In this document: piece after piece, positions 19,105 through 27,634 of the stretch
How the letters are laid out: every line of letters starts with the position of its first letter
Numbering within the stretch: the first letter of the stretch is position 1
Source of the DNA: Fibrobacteria bacterium
GTDB lineage: Bacteria > Fibrobacterota > Fibrobacteria > UBA11236 > JADFYW01
NCBI GenBank assembly: GCA_015232855.1
Contig: JADFYW010000022.1
Coordinates: forward strand, 1-47,325
Reading direction: 5' to 3'
Length of the DNA: 47,325 nucleotides
Notes under the pieces: generated by a model
What the model was told of the DNA's origin: nothing
Seen by the model: the letters and a program-made list of their open reading frames with translations, nothing else
Databases searched by the model: none
Position numbers and translations under genes: made by a program

Positions 19105-20194
19105 CGGACCAGCTCCTGTCTGAAGTGCTTTCTATGCCGCGAACCTTAAGCTCAAAATCATCAGGGTTAGATGCGTACAGACAGGCAACCTCAAAAGTAA
19201 TTTTATCATCATTCATAAGTCGTAATATAGCCTGATCAAATGATTGGGAACCATACTGCGTGTAGCCTTCCTGGACTGCAGCCATTATCTCAGTATTAGA
19301 TTCAGGTTTAAGTAAAAGTTCTTTGATGTTTGCAGTATTCACCAGCACTTCACAGGCAGGAACCCGTCCTTTTCCGTCTTTACGTGGCAACAGGCGAAGA
19401 GAAATAACCGCTTGTAAAGAACCGCTCAAAAGAAGACGAACCTGATCTTGTTGGTGAGGAGGATAAAAAGAAACAATGCGGCTAATAGATTCAGCCACGT
19501 TCATAGTATGCAAAGTTGACATGACCAAATGCCCCGTATCAGCCGCAGTTAAAGCAATATTCATGGTCTCAAGATCCCTGATTTCGCCGATGAGTATTAC
19601 ATCAGGATCCTGACGCATTGCACCCCGTAAGGCATTAGCGAAACTGTCCGTATCCTGGCCCAGCTCACGTTGGGAAACGATGCCTTTTTTGTCTTTGTGC
19701 AGATATTCTATGGGATCTTCTATTGTAATAATATTTAAGGGTACATGTTCATTTATATGATTTATCATCGAAGCCAAAGCAGTAGATTTTCCTGATCCCG
19801 TGGCCCCGGTAACCAGTAAAAGACCTTGCCGTTTCATGGAAAGATCCCGCATAATTTCAGGAAACCCAAGTGAATCAAATTCGGGGACTTCAAGGCTTAC
19901 CGAACGTACCGCTAGTGCCGGTGTCCCTCTCTGCACAAACATATTGATACGGAAACGACCTACTTCCGGCACCCCATAGGCAAAATCTAACTCCTTTTTT
20001 TCTGAAAATCTTTTTTGTTGTTCTTCGTTAATTAGAGTTTTTAAAAATTGATTTATCAGATCCATTGAAATTGGAGGCATCTGTAACCGGAACAGCTTTC
20101 CATGAATACGATAAATAGGAGGACTGCCTACCTTAACATGCATATCAGAAGCTTTCTGCTTAATCATGCCTTTCAAAAGTGTGTTTATTTCCAT
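19097..20194 (-). CDS. pilT: PilT/PilU-like twitching-motility ATPase
   Basis: A 365-residue hexameric-ATPase subunit of the PilT family, which powers type IV pilus retraction at the inner membrane. It has the N-terminal PAS-like pilus-ATPase domain, Walker A GATGSGKS (130-137), the Asp box with [11 protein letters not shown], Walker [11 protein letters not shown], and the His box [10 protein letters not shown]. The C-terminal [16 protein letters not shown] resembles PilT/PilU. The exact AIREGKT-type AGIRE motif of PilT is not obvious, so PilU-like function or a gliding or adhesion role is possible. No other pilus gene is nearby; it sits between accB and accC and overlaps accC. Confidence 0.9.
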   Translation of the reverse strand: MEINTLLKGMIKQKASDMHVKVGSPPIYRIHGKLFRLQMPPISMDLINQFLKTLINEEQQKRFSEKKELDFAYGVPEVGRFRINMFVQRGTPALAVRSVSLEVPEFDSLGFPEIMRDLSMKRQGLLLVTGATGSGKSTALASMINHINEHVPLNIITIEDPIEYLHKDKKGIVSQRELGQDTDSFANALRGAMRQDPDVILIGEIRDLETMNIALTAADTGHLVMSTLHTMNVAESISRIVSFYPPHQQDQVRLLLSGSLQAVISLRLLPRKDGKGRVPACEVLVNTANIKELLLKPESNTEIMAAVQEGYTQYGSQSFDQAILRLMNDDKITFEVACLYASNPDDFELKVRGIESTSDRSWSGV

Positions 20195-20241
20195 ATATTC
20201 AGAAGAACCGTATTGTTAAAAAAGATGAACCGTTGCGTACG

Positions 20242-20709
20242 CTACCCTTTATTTATCTGAAACATGACCGTACCATATTCAACCGGTGTTTCACTATCGA
20301 CCAACACAGACTCCACTACACCATCAACATCACTTTCGATTTCATTCATAAGTTTCATGGCTTCAATAATACAAAGTACCTGTCCTTTTTTTACGGTATC
20401 CCCGGATTTTACATAGGGAGAAGCATCAGGTGAAGGGGAAATGTATACCGTACCAACCATAGGCGCTTTAATTTCATGGATATTTGCTGACACTGCAGCA
20501 CTTGGAGAAGAATTTTCAACATCAGGCACTGGTGTTACAGGAACCGGAGCCGCAGGTAAAACTGCAGCAGTCTGAGCAGGAGTAGAAAACACAACGTTAT
20601 CACTTCCTTTTTTCAGTAAAACACTGGATTCACCCTCTTTCCAGTTGAGTTCTGATAAACCACTTTTGTCCATAAATTTCATTAAGTCTTTAATTTCTTG
20701 TAATTTCAT
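20242..20709 (-). CDS. accB: Biotin carboxyl carrier protein of acetyl-CoA carboxylase
   Basis: AccB carries the biotin that shuttles carboxyl groups between AccC and the AccA/AccD transferase. The 155-residue protein has the typical N-terminal helical part, an Ala/Pro/Val-rich flexible linker (about 43-75) and a biotinyl domain with the target lysine in EAMKLMNEIE (Lys119). The thumb-type segment DASPYVKSGDTVKKGQ fits the BCCP class. It is the first gene of accB-pilT-accC on the minus strand; the gap to the pilT-like gene is 47 bases. Confidence 0.96.
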   Translation of the reverse strand: MKLQEIKDLMKFMDKSGLSELNWKEGESSVLLKKGSDNVVFSTPAQTAAVLPAAPVPVTPVPDVENSSPSAAVSANIHEIKAPMVGTVYISPSPDASPYVKSGDTVKKGQVLCIIEAMKLMNEIESDVDGVVESVLVDSETPVEYGTVMFQINKG

Positions 20710-20819
20710 TATCTACATACTCCCATAAATATGGATTTCATTTTTAAAGGTATAAAATACTTTTTACAGAGATCCGTGTAAATTATTGTCCCTGATAATA
20801 TTTTTGGGGCACTCTGGGG

Positions 20820-23800
20820 TCAACGTTTTCTTTTTTTAATCCTTACACCAGGACGTGGTCTTCGAGTCTGCTGAATTTCATCTGCCACTGGATTTGGAAT
20901 TTTCTCTTCAAAAACAGTATTTTCAATCACTTTTATCCGTTCCTGAATATCTTTATTATCAGGTTCATGCTTTAATAGTTTCCTGTAAATAGATAGTGAT
21001 TGCTCTTTTAACCCCTGTTTGAAATATATTTCTGCCAAAGTTACCGTAGCCAGATTACCAGAACTTGCAACGGGTTCCGTTGCAGATTCTTCTATTTCTT
21101 CATTTAAAGGTTCAGCCGGCTCTGTCGGCGTGGTATGGGCCTCATTAACAGACTCTTCGTCAACAGATGGATAAGGCGGCTCGGGTTCAATTTCATCTTC
21201 TTTATCAGCTGATTGTATGGATTCCTGCTGTATCTGGGAAATTTCTTCTGCAGTCAGCATAACCGTATCTTCTTCATTTTCGATAGTACCATCAGCCGAC
21301 ACGGTTCCAGACTCTGGGGAGGAATCATCCAAAGCAAAATTATCAAAAGCATCCTCAATATCTTCTGCCGAAACCCCATCTTCTTCAAAGGATTGTTCTG
21401 GTGTATCAATTACAAACGAGGCGTCTTCTGCACTAACTGCGGATTCAGCAACAAATTCATCATCAGAAACTTCATCTGGAACGCTGGTATTATCTTCCTC
21501 ATCAACTCCGGATAAAAGGGCCAGATCATCTTCAATATCAGGCATCGCATCCGGCGTTTCCTCCAACATTATTTCACTATCATCACTACCATCTTCCGCA
21601 ACGGTTTCATTAGTAATTCCCGAGAGAAATGTTAGTTCCTCAGCTAAATCAGTCTGTTGTTCATCACTTTCATCCCCACCCTTAGTTTCTGTCTCAGACG
21701 AGACTTCATCAAGGGCGACCATTTCATCCACCGGAAGAAGGTCAGTTGCATCCTCTGGGGTCTCTGCTTCCAATGTTGTACTGCTATCATCTTTATTAAG
21801 CAATTCTGAGAGAAAGCTTTCATCTTCATCAATACTACCGTCTTCTTCCTGAACAGCAGACTCTTCCAGCTCTTCAGAAAGACCAGACAATGATGCATCT
21901 TCTGTATCTGACACATCTGGCCCAGAGGCTAGCTCATCAACAATTTCTTCTATTGGAACTTCTTCTGCTACGGAAGCAACTTCATTCAATTCATTGGTTA
22001 TATCTGCTAAGGGTTCTTCGTCTACTACTGGCTCGGAAACCTCAGCCAATACTTCTTCGGTAATATCATCTATCGCTTCAGCCTCAGATGGAACAACATC
22101 CTCTTCCAGCTCCTCGGAGAGACTGGACAATGACGCATCTTCTGACTCTGACACTTCTGCTTCAGAGACTGACTCATCTACACTTTTTTCTATTTTAGTT
22201 TCTTCTGATTCGGAAGTAGTTTCATTCAGTTCATCGGTTATATCTGCTAAGGGTTCTTCGTCTACTACTGGCTCGGAAACCTCAGCCAATACTTCTTCGG
22301 TAATATCATCTATCGCTTCAGCCTCAGGTGAAATGACATCCTCTCCCACTTCTTCTGAGAGATTAGCTAAAGCCTCATCACTTGTATCTGAAACCTCTGG
22401 CGCAGATGGAACAACATCCTCTTCCAGCTCTTCGGACAGACCGGACAATAACGCATCTTCTGACTCCGGTGTTTCTGTAGATTCTTCATCGACTTGTGAT
22501 GTGATTGCCATAAATTCATCTTCAAGTTCTTTTTTTTCCGAATCCGCCTTGCTCTTGCCATCAGACTCATCCATTGATTCAGACACATCCTGTTGTGGCT
22601 CTGTATCATCGGTATCCGTCATACCAGATAACAAGTCATCAGCAGAAAGGTCATCTTGAGTTTCTTGTATATTCTCTACATCATCATCCTGAGCATCAAT
22701 AGAAGCTTCACTTTCATTATCAACTTCTGGCTCTTCTTGTTCTATCGGTGTTTCTTCTGGACTCTCTTCCGGAAGAGATTCACCATCCTCTGCCTCTTCA
22801 ACATCTGGCTCATCAGTGAGAGCACCAAGTTCTGCAGAAAGGCTGGATATACTAACCGGCTCCTGCACTTCTTCAGTCTGGACTATTTCTTCACCCATTG
22901 CATCAGGCTCAGAATCAGATTTCCCTATCCCATCAGTACCGTCCTCATTAGAAACAGCTGCCGGTTCTGATTCACCATTATCTAAAGATTCCGGTGAAGT
23001 TGCTGTGGCCTCTTCAAGTGATGACTCTTCCTCTTTTTCGGAAACATTTTCTTCCGAAGAAACTTCTGCTTCCAAAACAGGTTCTGGTTCAGCATCTGAA
23101 GTTTCAGGCACTTCAGGTTCATCAGTCAAAGCGCCCAATTCATCAGTAAGACTAGTCATCGAAAATGGCTCCTCAGATTCAGCTGGTTCAGCAGGTTCAT
23201 CCGCCTCAGGCGTTTCTTCTGCAATAGCAACGGCATCAGCCTCTGAAAGTGCTTCATCTATTTCTGCGTCCGTTTCCTCTTCTGCTGTTTCCGGTTCTTT
23301 TGGAGGCTGCTCTTTATCAATACTTTCTTTGTCTGGGGCCGGTTGAGCTTCTGATGACACTACATCCAATGGCTCTGAATCTGGCGCCTCAGCTTCTTCA
23401 ATGGGATTCTCAGGTAGCTCTGCCTGAGAATCAACAACGGTTTCTTCCTCGACAGGTGAAGCCATTTCTTCTTCACCGTCCACTTCCCCTTCATATTGTT
23501 CAAATAGCGCCTGAATATCGGCGTTTAGCGGATCAATTTCAAGTATGGTTTTAAATTTTTGTGCAGCAGAAGCTTTTTGATTTTGAGATAATAATACCTC
23601 TGCAGATGCTTTTAGGGCTCCTGTACACCTGCTATCAAGCTCATAGGCTTTCTCAAACCAGGAGATAGCTTCAGCTTTATTGCCCTTTTCAACCAAAACC
23701 TTACCCAGTATAAGATAACCAGTCACATAATCAGGGAAATTACTGATACCTTGAAGACAAATTTTTTCTGCTTCTTCAATTTGATGATTAATTCGTAAAC

Positions 23801-23885
23801 TCTCTGCATACCGTGCAAAAATTACGGAACGAGAGTCCTTTTCATATCTGTCAGCTAATTGCTGGGCATAATTTAATTCCTGCAT
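20820..23885 (-). CDS. Very acidic repetitive protein with TPR ends
   Basis: A ~1,021-residue protein with tetratricopeptide repeats at both ends and a long low-complexity middle. Residues ~5-140 form helical TPRs (YLILGKVLVEKGNKAEAISW; LLSQNQKASAAQKFKTILEI). Residues ~145-945 are dominated by Glu, Asp, Ser, Ala and Val with degenerate repeats such as SEELEEDVVPSEAEAIDDIT. Another TPR (LAEIYFKQGLKEQSLSIYRK) and a basic tail rich in Arg/Lys close the chain. There is no signal peptide. TPRs bind proteins, and the acidic middle is probably disordered; a cytoplasmic scaffold is one guess. I chose the ATG at 23885; a GTG at 23894 is also in frame. Direct DNA repeats inside show recent internal duplication. 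Confidence 0.8.
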   Translation of the reverse strand: MQELNYAQQLADRYEKDSRSVIFARYAESLRINHQIEEAEKICLQGISNFPDYVTGYLILGKVLVEKGNKAEAISWFEKAYELDSRCTGALKASAEVLLSQNQKASAAQKFKTILEIDPLNADIQALFEQYEGEVDGEEEMASPVEEETVVDSQAELPENPIEEAEAPDSEPLDVVSSEAQPAPDKESIDKEQPPKEPETAEEETDAEIDEALSEADAVAIAEETPEADEPAEPAESEEPFSMTSLTDELGALTDEPEVPETSDAEPEPVLEAEVSSEENVSEKEEESSLEEATATSPESLDNGESEPAAVSNEDGTDGIGKSDSEPDAMGEEIVQTEEVQEPVSISSLSAELGALTDEPDVEEAEDGESLPEESPEETPIEQEEPEVDNESEASIDAQDDDVENIQETQDDLSADDLLSGMTDTDDTEPQQDVSESMDESDGKSKADSEKKELEDEFMAITSQVDEESTETPESEDALLSGLSEELEEDVVPSAPEVSDTSDEALANLSEEVGEDVISPEAEAIDDITEEVLAEVSEPVVDEEPLADITDELNETTSESEETKIEKSVDESVSEAEVSESEDASLSSLSEELEEDVVPSEAEAIDDITEEVLAEVSEPVVDEEPLADITNELNEVASVAEEVPIEEIVDELASGPDVSDTEDASLSGLSEELEESAVQEEDGSIDEDESFLSELLNKDDSSTTLEAETPEDATDLLPVDEMVALDEVSSETETKGGDESDEQQTDLAEELTFLSGITNETVAEDGSDDSEIMLEETPDAMPDIEDDLALLSGVDEEDNTSVPDEVSDDEFVAESAVSAEDASFVIDTPEQSFEEDGVSAEDIEDAFDNFALDDSSPESGTVSADGTIENEEDTVMLTAEEISQIQQESIQSADKEDEIEPEPPYPSVDEESVNEAHTTPTEPAEPLNEEIEESATEPVASSGNLATVTLAEIYFKQGLKEQSLSIYRKLLKHEPDNKDIQERIKVIENTVFEEKIPNPVADEIQQTRRPRPGVRIKKRKR
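21996..22327. repeat. Internal direct repeat, 240-bp period
   Basis: Bases 21996-22087 and 22236-22327 are identical by eye (92 bp) and exactly 240 bp apart, which keeps the reading frame (80 codons). The DNA between is also similar but diverged, and weaker copies extend to both sides (around 21850 and 22400). It encodes part of the acidic middle of the TPR protein. Confidence 0.9.
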
Positions 23886-23951
23886 ATTTTTCACTGCTCT
23901 TTATGACAAATATTCTCTCTATCGGCTTCTACCAACAGATACTGTATTAAA

Positions 23952-24209
23952 TTATACTAAACCTTCCAGAGGAATTGCTTCATCTATCAGCATAATGGGA
24001 ATATCCTGTCGAATAGGATAGAGGTATTTATTATCCTGCCGTACCAGACCAGCTTCAATTTTTTCTTCTACTGGATTTCCACCACGATTTTTAATCTCCC
24101 CAGCGGTAATTTTGGTATTTATGGTATCAATTAATTCTTTAACAGCCAAAGAAACGTCTTCCTTCGTTTCTGGGCAGCATAATATTTCTAATAACGCTTT
24201 GTCTACCAT
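23952..24209 (-). CDS. Trm112-like (UPF0434/YcaR-type) small protein
   Basis: An 85-residue protein of the Trm112-like group. It starts MVDKALLEILCCPETK, the typical beginning with a Cys-Pro, and ends in YPIRQDIPIMLIDEAIPL, the typical final strand. Eukaryotic and archaeal Trm112 stabilises methyltransferases; the bacterial role is poorly known. Only one Cys pair is visible (CC near residue 10), so a complete zinc site is doubtful. I chose the ATG at 24209 because it has a GGAGG Shine-Dalgarno sequence and matches the family start. It follows the accA stop by ten bases, so it is probably co-transcribed with accA. Confidence 0.85.
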   Translation of the reverse strand: MVDKALLEILCCPETKEDVSLAVKELIDTINTKITAGEIKNRGGNPVEEKIEAGLVRQDNKYLYPIRQDIPIMLIDEAIPLEGLV

Positions 24210-24219
24210 AAATCCTCCA

Positions 24220-25191
24220 TTATGAAAGAGCACCAATTGATGAAAATTTTGAAATTCTTTGTTCAATCAACTCATCAGTACTCACCTTTTTAAGCTGACT
24301 AATTTCCTGTACAAGAGCACTTTTTAAAGTACTGTACATCAAATCAGGATCCCAATGAGCGCCACCAAGGGGTTCAGGGATTATTTTATCTATTATACCT
24401 AACTTTTTGAGAGCATCTGGTGTAAGTTTCATAACTCCACATACTTCCTGCTTTTTCGAATTATCACCCCATAAAATTGCGGAACATGCCTCAGGAGTTA
24501 TTACACAATACCAGGAATTTTCTAGCATAAGAATTCTATCTCCCACACCAATACCCAAAGCACCACCACTTGCCCCCTCTCCGGTAATTACTACAACAAC
24601 CGGTACTTTCAAGGTGGCCATAATCTTTAAGTTCTCCGCAATGGATTGAGCCTGTCCACGTTCTTCTGCTCCAATACCTGGATAAGCGCCTGGCGTATCA
24701 ATCAAACTAACTACCGGAATATTGAATTTCTCTGCCAATCTGAAAGCACGAGCAGCCTTACGATAGCCTTCCGGGTTAGCCATTCCAAAATTTCGTTTAA
24801 TGCTTTCCTGGGTATCTTTGCCCTTTTGGGTGCCCACAAGAACCACAGACTGATTGTCCAGTTTCGCAAGACCAGTGATCATTGCAGGATCATCCGCATA
24901 GCGTCTATCACCATGTATTTCTACAAAATCAGAGAAAATATTCGTAGCATAATCAAGTGTGTAGGGTCTTCCTGCCCTGCGGGCCAGTTCAATCCTGTGC
25001 CAGGGAGTGAGTTTGCTATGAACCTTTTTCTGAAGTTTCTTCTTCTTGGAAATCAATTCTTTTACATCAGAGGATGTAATATTTGAATTCCGCATGAGGT
25101 CCTCAATACGGTGCGCCAGCTCAATAACGGGCTGTTCAAAATCAAGATAGGGACCTTTTGGGACTTTAGGTAATTTGGATTGTACAGTCAT
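24220..25191 (-). CDS. accA: Acetyl-CoA carboxylase carboxyltransferase subunit alpha
   Basis: AccA with AccD transfers the carboxyl group from biotin to acetyl-CoA, giving malonyl-CoA for fatty-acid synthesis. The 323 residues match the family throughout: an N-terminal YLDFEQPVIELAHRIEDL helix, the WHRIELARRAGRPYTLDY segment, DTPGAYPGIGAEERGQA, and the oxyanion-hole region ITGEGASGGALGIGVGDR. The length is standard. The zinc-ribbon partner accD is not in the window. The gene lies downstream of a glycosyltransferase gene (19-base gap) and upstream of the Trm112-like gene, all on the minus strand. Confidence 0.97.
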   Translation of the reverse strand: MTVQSKLPKVPKGPYLDFEQPVIELAHRIEDLMRNSNITSSDVKELISKKKKLQKKVHSKLTPWHRIELARRAGRPYTLDYATNIFSDFVEIHGDRRYADDPAMITGLAKLDNQSVVLVGTQKGKDTQESIKRNFGMANPEGYRKAARAFRLAEKFNIPVVSLIDTPGAYPGIGAEERGQAQSIAENLKIMATLKVPVVVVITGEGASGGALGIGVGDRILMLENSWYCVITPEACSAILWGDNSKKQEVCGVMKLTPDALKKLGIIDKIIPEPLGGAHWDPDLMYSTLKSALVQEISQLKKVSTDELIEQRISKFSSIGALS

Positions 25192-25209
25192 TATGTTCTT
25201 AAATAAAAA

Positions 25210-26868
25210 TTATCTGTTATAATTTAAATCAACAAGTGTTATTGATCTAGGTTTGGGTTGCCCAACCAGGATTTTTATTGGAATTCCACGCAATTTTTCA
25301 TCAGAAAGAAGTTTCAAAGCCGTTTGATATGCATTTTCGTCAAGGGCTATGATAATTTCATGCACTTCCAAATCATTTAAAATAAAAGAAAAATTATCTG
25401 AATCCCCGATTATCTCAGATTTCATGGCCGCAGTAACTTCAAGAGGGCTACCGGGCATAAACCCCATCAATTCATAACCAGCAAGTTGTCCTTTTAGTAT
25501 TAACTCCTTTAAGAGTAAACTGCGCTCATTAATTCCCATTATAACAATTCTTTTTCGGGGAAAGAGCACCTTACCGAAAAGCAAATTTCCCTGTAATGCC
25601 ATTGCACGCCATCCAAAAAGCGCAATTGCAGACAACAATCCGCTTACTCCCATAACAATTCGGGAAAAAGAGCCTTCATAAAAGAAATAACCCACTGCAA
25701 AAAAACTGAGTACTGCCAAAGCAATAGCCGGAGAAAAACTTTTTGAATTCCGGTGAGGCTTAGAATAATCTTCAAAAACACCTAAAAATCCTAGTACACA
25801 ACAACTCAATAGTAAATGCCAATTAACATATAACAGCCATTTGCTAAAAATGATATGGGGATAAGCATTTATCTTTGAGTAAGCGATAGTAACCACAGCA
25901 AGCACAGTATTGACCAACACCAGATCAAAAGCCCATCTGGGCCATTTATTCCATTTTCCGCTTATGAACCGGACAAATCCCAGGCTTATAACTCCCGCAT
26001 AAACCACCACAAGGGGAAACATTCTTAATTCAAAATGTTTCCGGGAAAAAATTATCATTGCACTGTAAAAATGAAAGAGAGACCGCAACGGACGGCTCTT
26101 TGAACTTTCACCCTTGAAATGAAGTACACTGGTGTCGGGTGTATAGTAATTTTTATACCCAAGAAGTTTTACCCGATAACAAAGATCCAGGTCTTCTCCA
26201 TACATAAAAAAATCTTCATCAAAACCATTAACTTTTCGAAAAGTAGTATTAGGTATGCAAAGAAATGAACCCGAAACGGCATCCACTTCATGAATAATAT
26301 CATCATCAAGATAGGTGAGGTTATACTGGGCATACAATTTACTTTTCGGAAACAGGCGAGAAAGCCCTAACAACCTAAAACCAGCAATTTTTAAGGTAGG
26401 AAAACTACGGCGGCAAGCAAGCTGAAGACTGTTATCTTTATTTCTGATTTTACACCCGGCAATTCCTGCATCCCCATGAAGATGGAAAAACTCCCACATG
26501 GCCTCCAGAGTTTGCTCTTCCACAATAGTATCAGGATTTAAAAAAAGCAATTGTTGGTATTGAGCAGACAGGGCTCCACGATTACATCCGGAACCAAAGC
26601 CAAGATTTTTGTCCAGAGGAATCCAAATCGCATCGCCATATTTCGGTCTGAGCAGATCCACCGTTCCATCTTTAGAGTTATTATCCACAATAATAATCTC
26701 ATGCTGACCCGAAAAATACCTGCCCGCATGTATAAGACTATCCAGACATGGAGCCAATACATGCTTAGAATTGTAGGATACGATAATTATCGAAATTCCA
26801 GCAGGTCGTTCAATTTGCTCCGACGATTCGTTTTTAGCATTAACATCACCCGGCATAAGAACGCTCAT
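25210..26868 (-). CDS. GT2 glycosyltransferase fused to a phosphoglycosyltransferase-like membrane/Rossmann scaffold
   Basis: A 552-residue protein. Residues ~20-270 form a rhamnosyltransferase-like GT2 domain: ISIIIVSYNS, IIVDNNSKDGT, LLFLNPDTIVEE and the acceptor-side GEDLDLCYRVKLLG. About five hydrophobic segments follow (~290-430). Residues 438-552 form a Rossmann-like domain beginning RKRIVIMGINERSLLLKEL, with YELMGFMPGS and an EVHEIIIALDE strand. The membrane part plus Rossmann domain resembles the N-terminal half of WbaP/EpsE-type polyprenyl-phosphate glycosylphosphotransferases (CoA_binding_3 region), but their catalytic sugar-transferase domain is absent. It probably adds a sugar to a lipid-linked glycan at the inner membrane; donor and acceptor are unknown. 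Confidence 0.82.
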   Translation of the reverse strand: MSVLMPGDVNAKNESSEQIERPAGISIIIVSYNSKHVLAPCLDSLIHAGRYFSGQHEIIIVDNNSKDGTVDLLRPKYGDAIWIPLDKNLGFGSGCNRGALSAQYQQLLFLNPDTIVEEQTLEAMWEFFHLHGDAGIAGCKIRNKDNSLQLACRRSFPTLKIAGFRLLGLSRLFPKSKLYAQYNLTYLDDDIIHEVDAVSGSFLCIPNTTFRKVNGFDEDFFMYGEDLDLCYRVKLLGYKNYYTPDTSVLHFKGESSKSRPLRSLFHFYSAMIIFSRKHFELRMFPLVVVYAGVISLGFVRFISGKWNKWPRWAFDLVLVNTVLAVVTIAYSKINAYPHIIFSKWLLYVNWHLLLSCCVLGFLGVFEDYSKPHRNSKSFSPAIALAVLSFFAVGYFFYEGSFSRIVMGVSGLLSAIALFGWRAMALQGNLLFGKVLFPRKRIVIMGINERSLLLKELILKGQLAGYELMGFMPGSPLEVTAAMKSEIIGDSDNFSFILNDLEVHEIIIALDENAYQTALKLLSDEKLRGIPIKILVGQPKPRSITLVDLNYNR

Positions 26869-26888
26869 AAAAGAACTGGATGTTTCAA

Positions 26889-27590
26889 TTATTTACCAAA
26901 GCGCAGCTTAAGCAGGAGAAACATCGCTTCTTTTATTATCTGACCCGATATCTTTGACTGCCCTGCAACACGATCAACAAATATGATTGGTATTTCAACA
27001 ATCGAAAACCCTTTTTTCCATAATTTGTAAGTGACCTCAATCTGAAAGCAGTATCCATCGGAGGATATAGCATCAAGATCCAGAGCCTTTAATACTTCTA
27101 CACGAAAACATTTAAACCCGCTTGTTGAATCTTTAACTGGCAAACCAGTCACTATACGGGCATATATATTAGCGCCATAACTCAGTAACAACCTCGACAT
27201 GGGCCAATTTACAACATTTACCCCTTTAATATATCGGCTCCCAAGCACCAGGTCTGTATTTTTAATCTTTAAAAGAAAATCGTGGAGATATTTGGGATTA
27301 TGAGAGAAATCCGCATCCATTTCAAAAACAATATCATAATTATTTTTTATAGCATATTTAAAACCAGTAACATAAGCACTTCCCAACCCTTGTTTACCTT
27401 CTCGTTTAATAAGATGTAAATGTGAGACAGAAGTTTTTTGTTCTTCTACCCATTTTCCTGTACCATCCGGTGAATTATCATCAACTATCAGTACATGGGC
27501 ACCAATCCCAAGTTTATCTATCTCAGAAAGCAAACGAGGAAGATTTTCTATTTCGTTATAGGTTGGTATGATGATGAGTATTTTTTCCAT
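26889..27590 (-). CDS. Polyprenol-phosphate mannosyltransferase-like GT2 (Dpm1-type)
   Basis: A 233-residue soluble GT-A enzyme of the dolichol-phosphate-mannose synthase type, which moves a sugar from a nucleotide donor to a polyprenyl phosphate. Marks are IIPTYNEIENLPRLL, VDDNSPDGTGKW (37-47), the metal-binding DAD in EMDADFSHNP (92-94), GSRYIKGVNVVNWP and the STSGFKCFR loop. There is no C-terminal membrane region, as in the short Dpm1 class. Sugar specificity cannot be told from sequence. It lies 20 bases upstream of the GT2-scaffold gene, which could use a polyprenyl-linked sugar. Confidence 0.9.
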   Translation of the reverse strand: MEKILIIIPTYNEIENLPRLLSEIDKLGIGAHVLIVDDNSPDGTGKWVEEQKTSVSHLHLIKREGKQGLGSAYVTGFKYAIKNNYDIVFEMDADFSHNPKYLHDFLLKIKNTDLVLGSRYIKGVNVVNWPMSRLLLSYGANIYARIVTGLPVKDSTSGFKCFRVEVLKALDLDAISSDGYCFQIEVTYKLWKKGFSIVEIPIIFVDRVAGQSKISGQIIKEAMFLLLKLRFGK

Positions 27591-27634
27591 AAGTCTTTAT
27601 ATAAATTAGAAAGGAATTAGAAAAAACACCATTA

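Noticed and set aside
21217-21852. Long plus-strand ORFs (also 21994-22659 and 22816-23346) rich in Ser
   Set aside because: They are antisense shadows of the acidic repeat protein: GAA/GAT/TCA-rich codons read on the other strand give Ser-rich frames. They have no ribosome-binding site or family similarity.
21996-22327. CRISPR-like array
   Set aside because: The repeats are long (92 bp), in frame and within a coding sequence, with no short-repeat/unique-spacer pattern.
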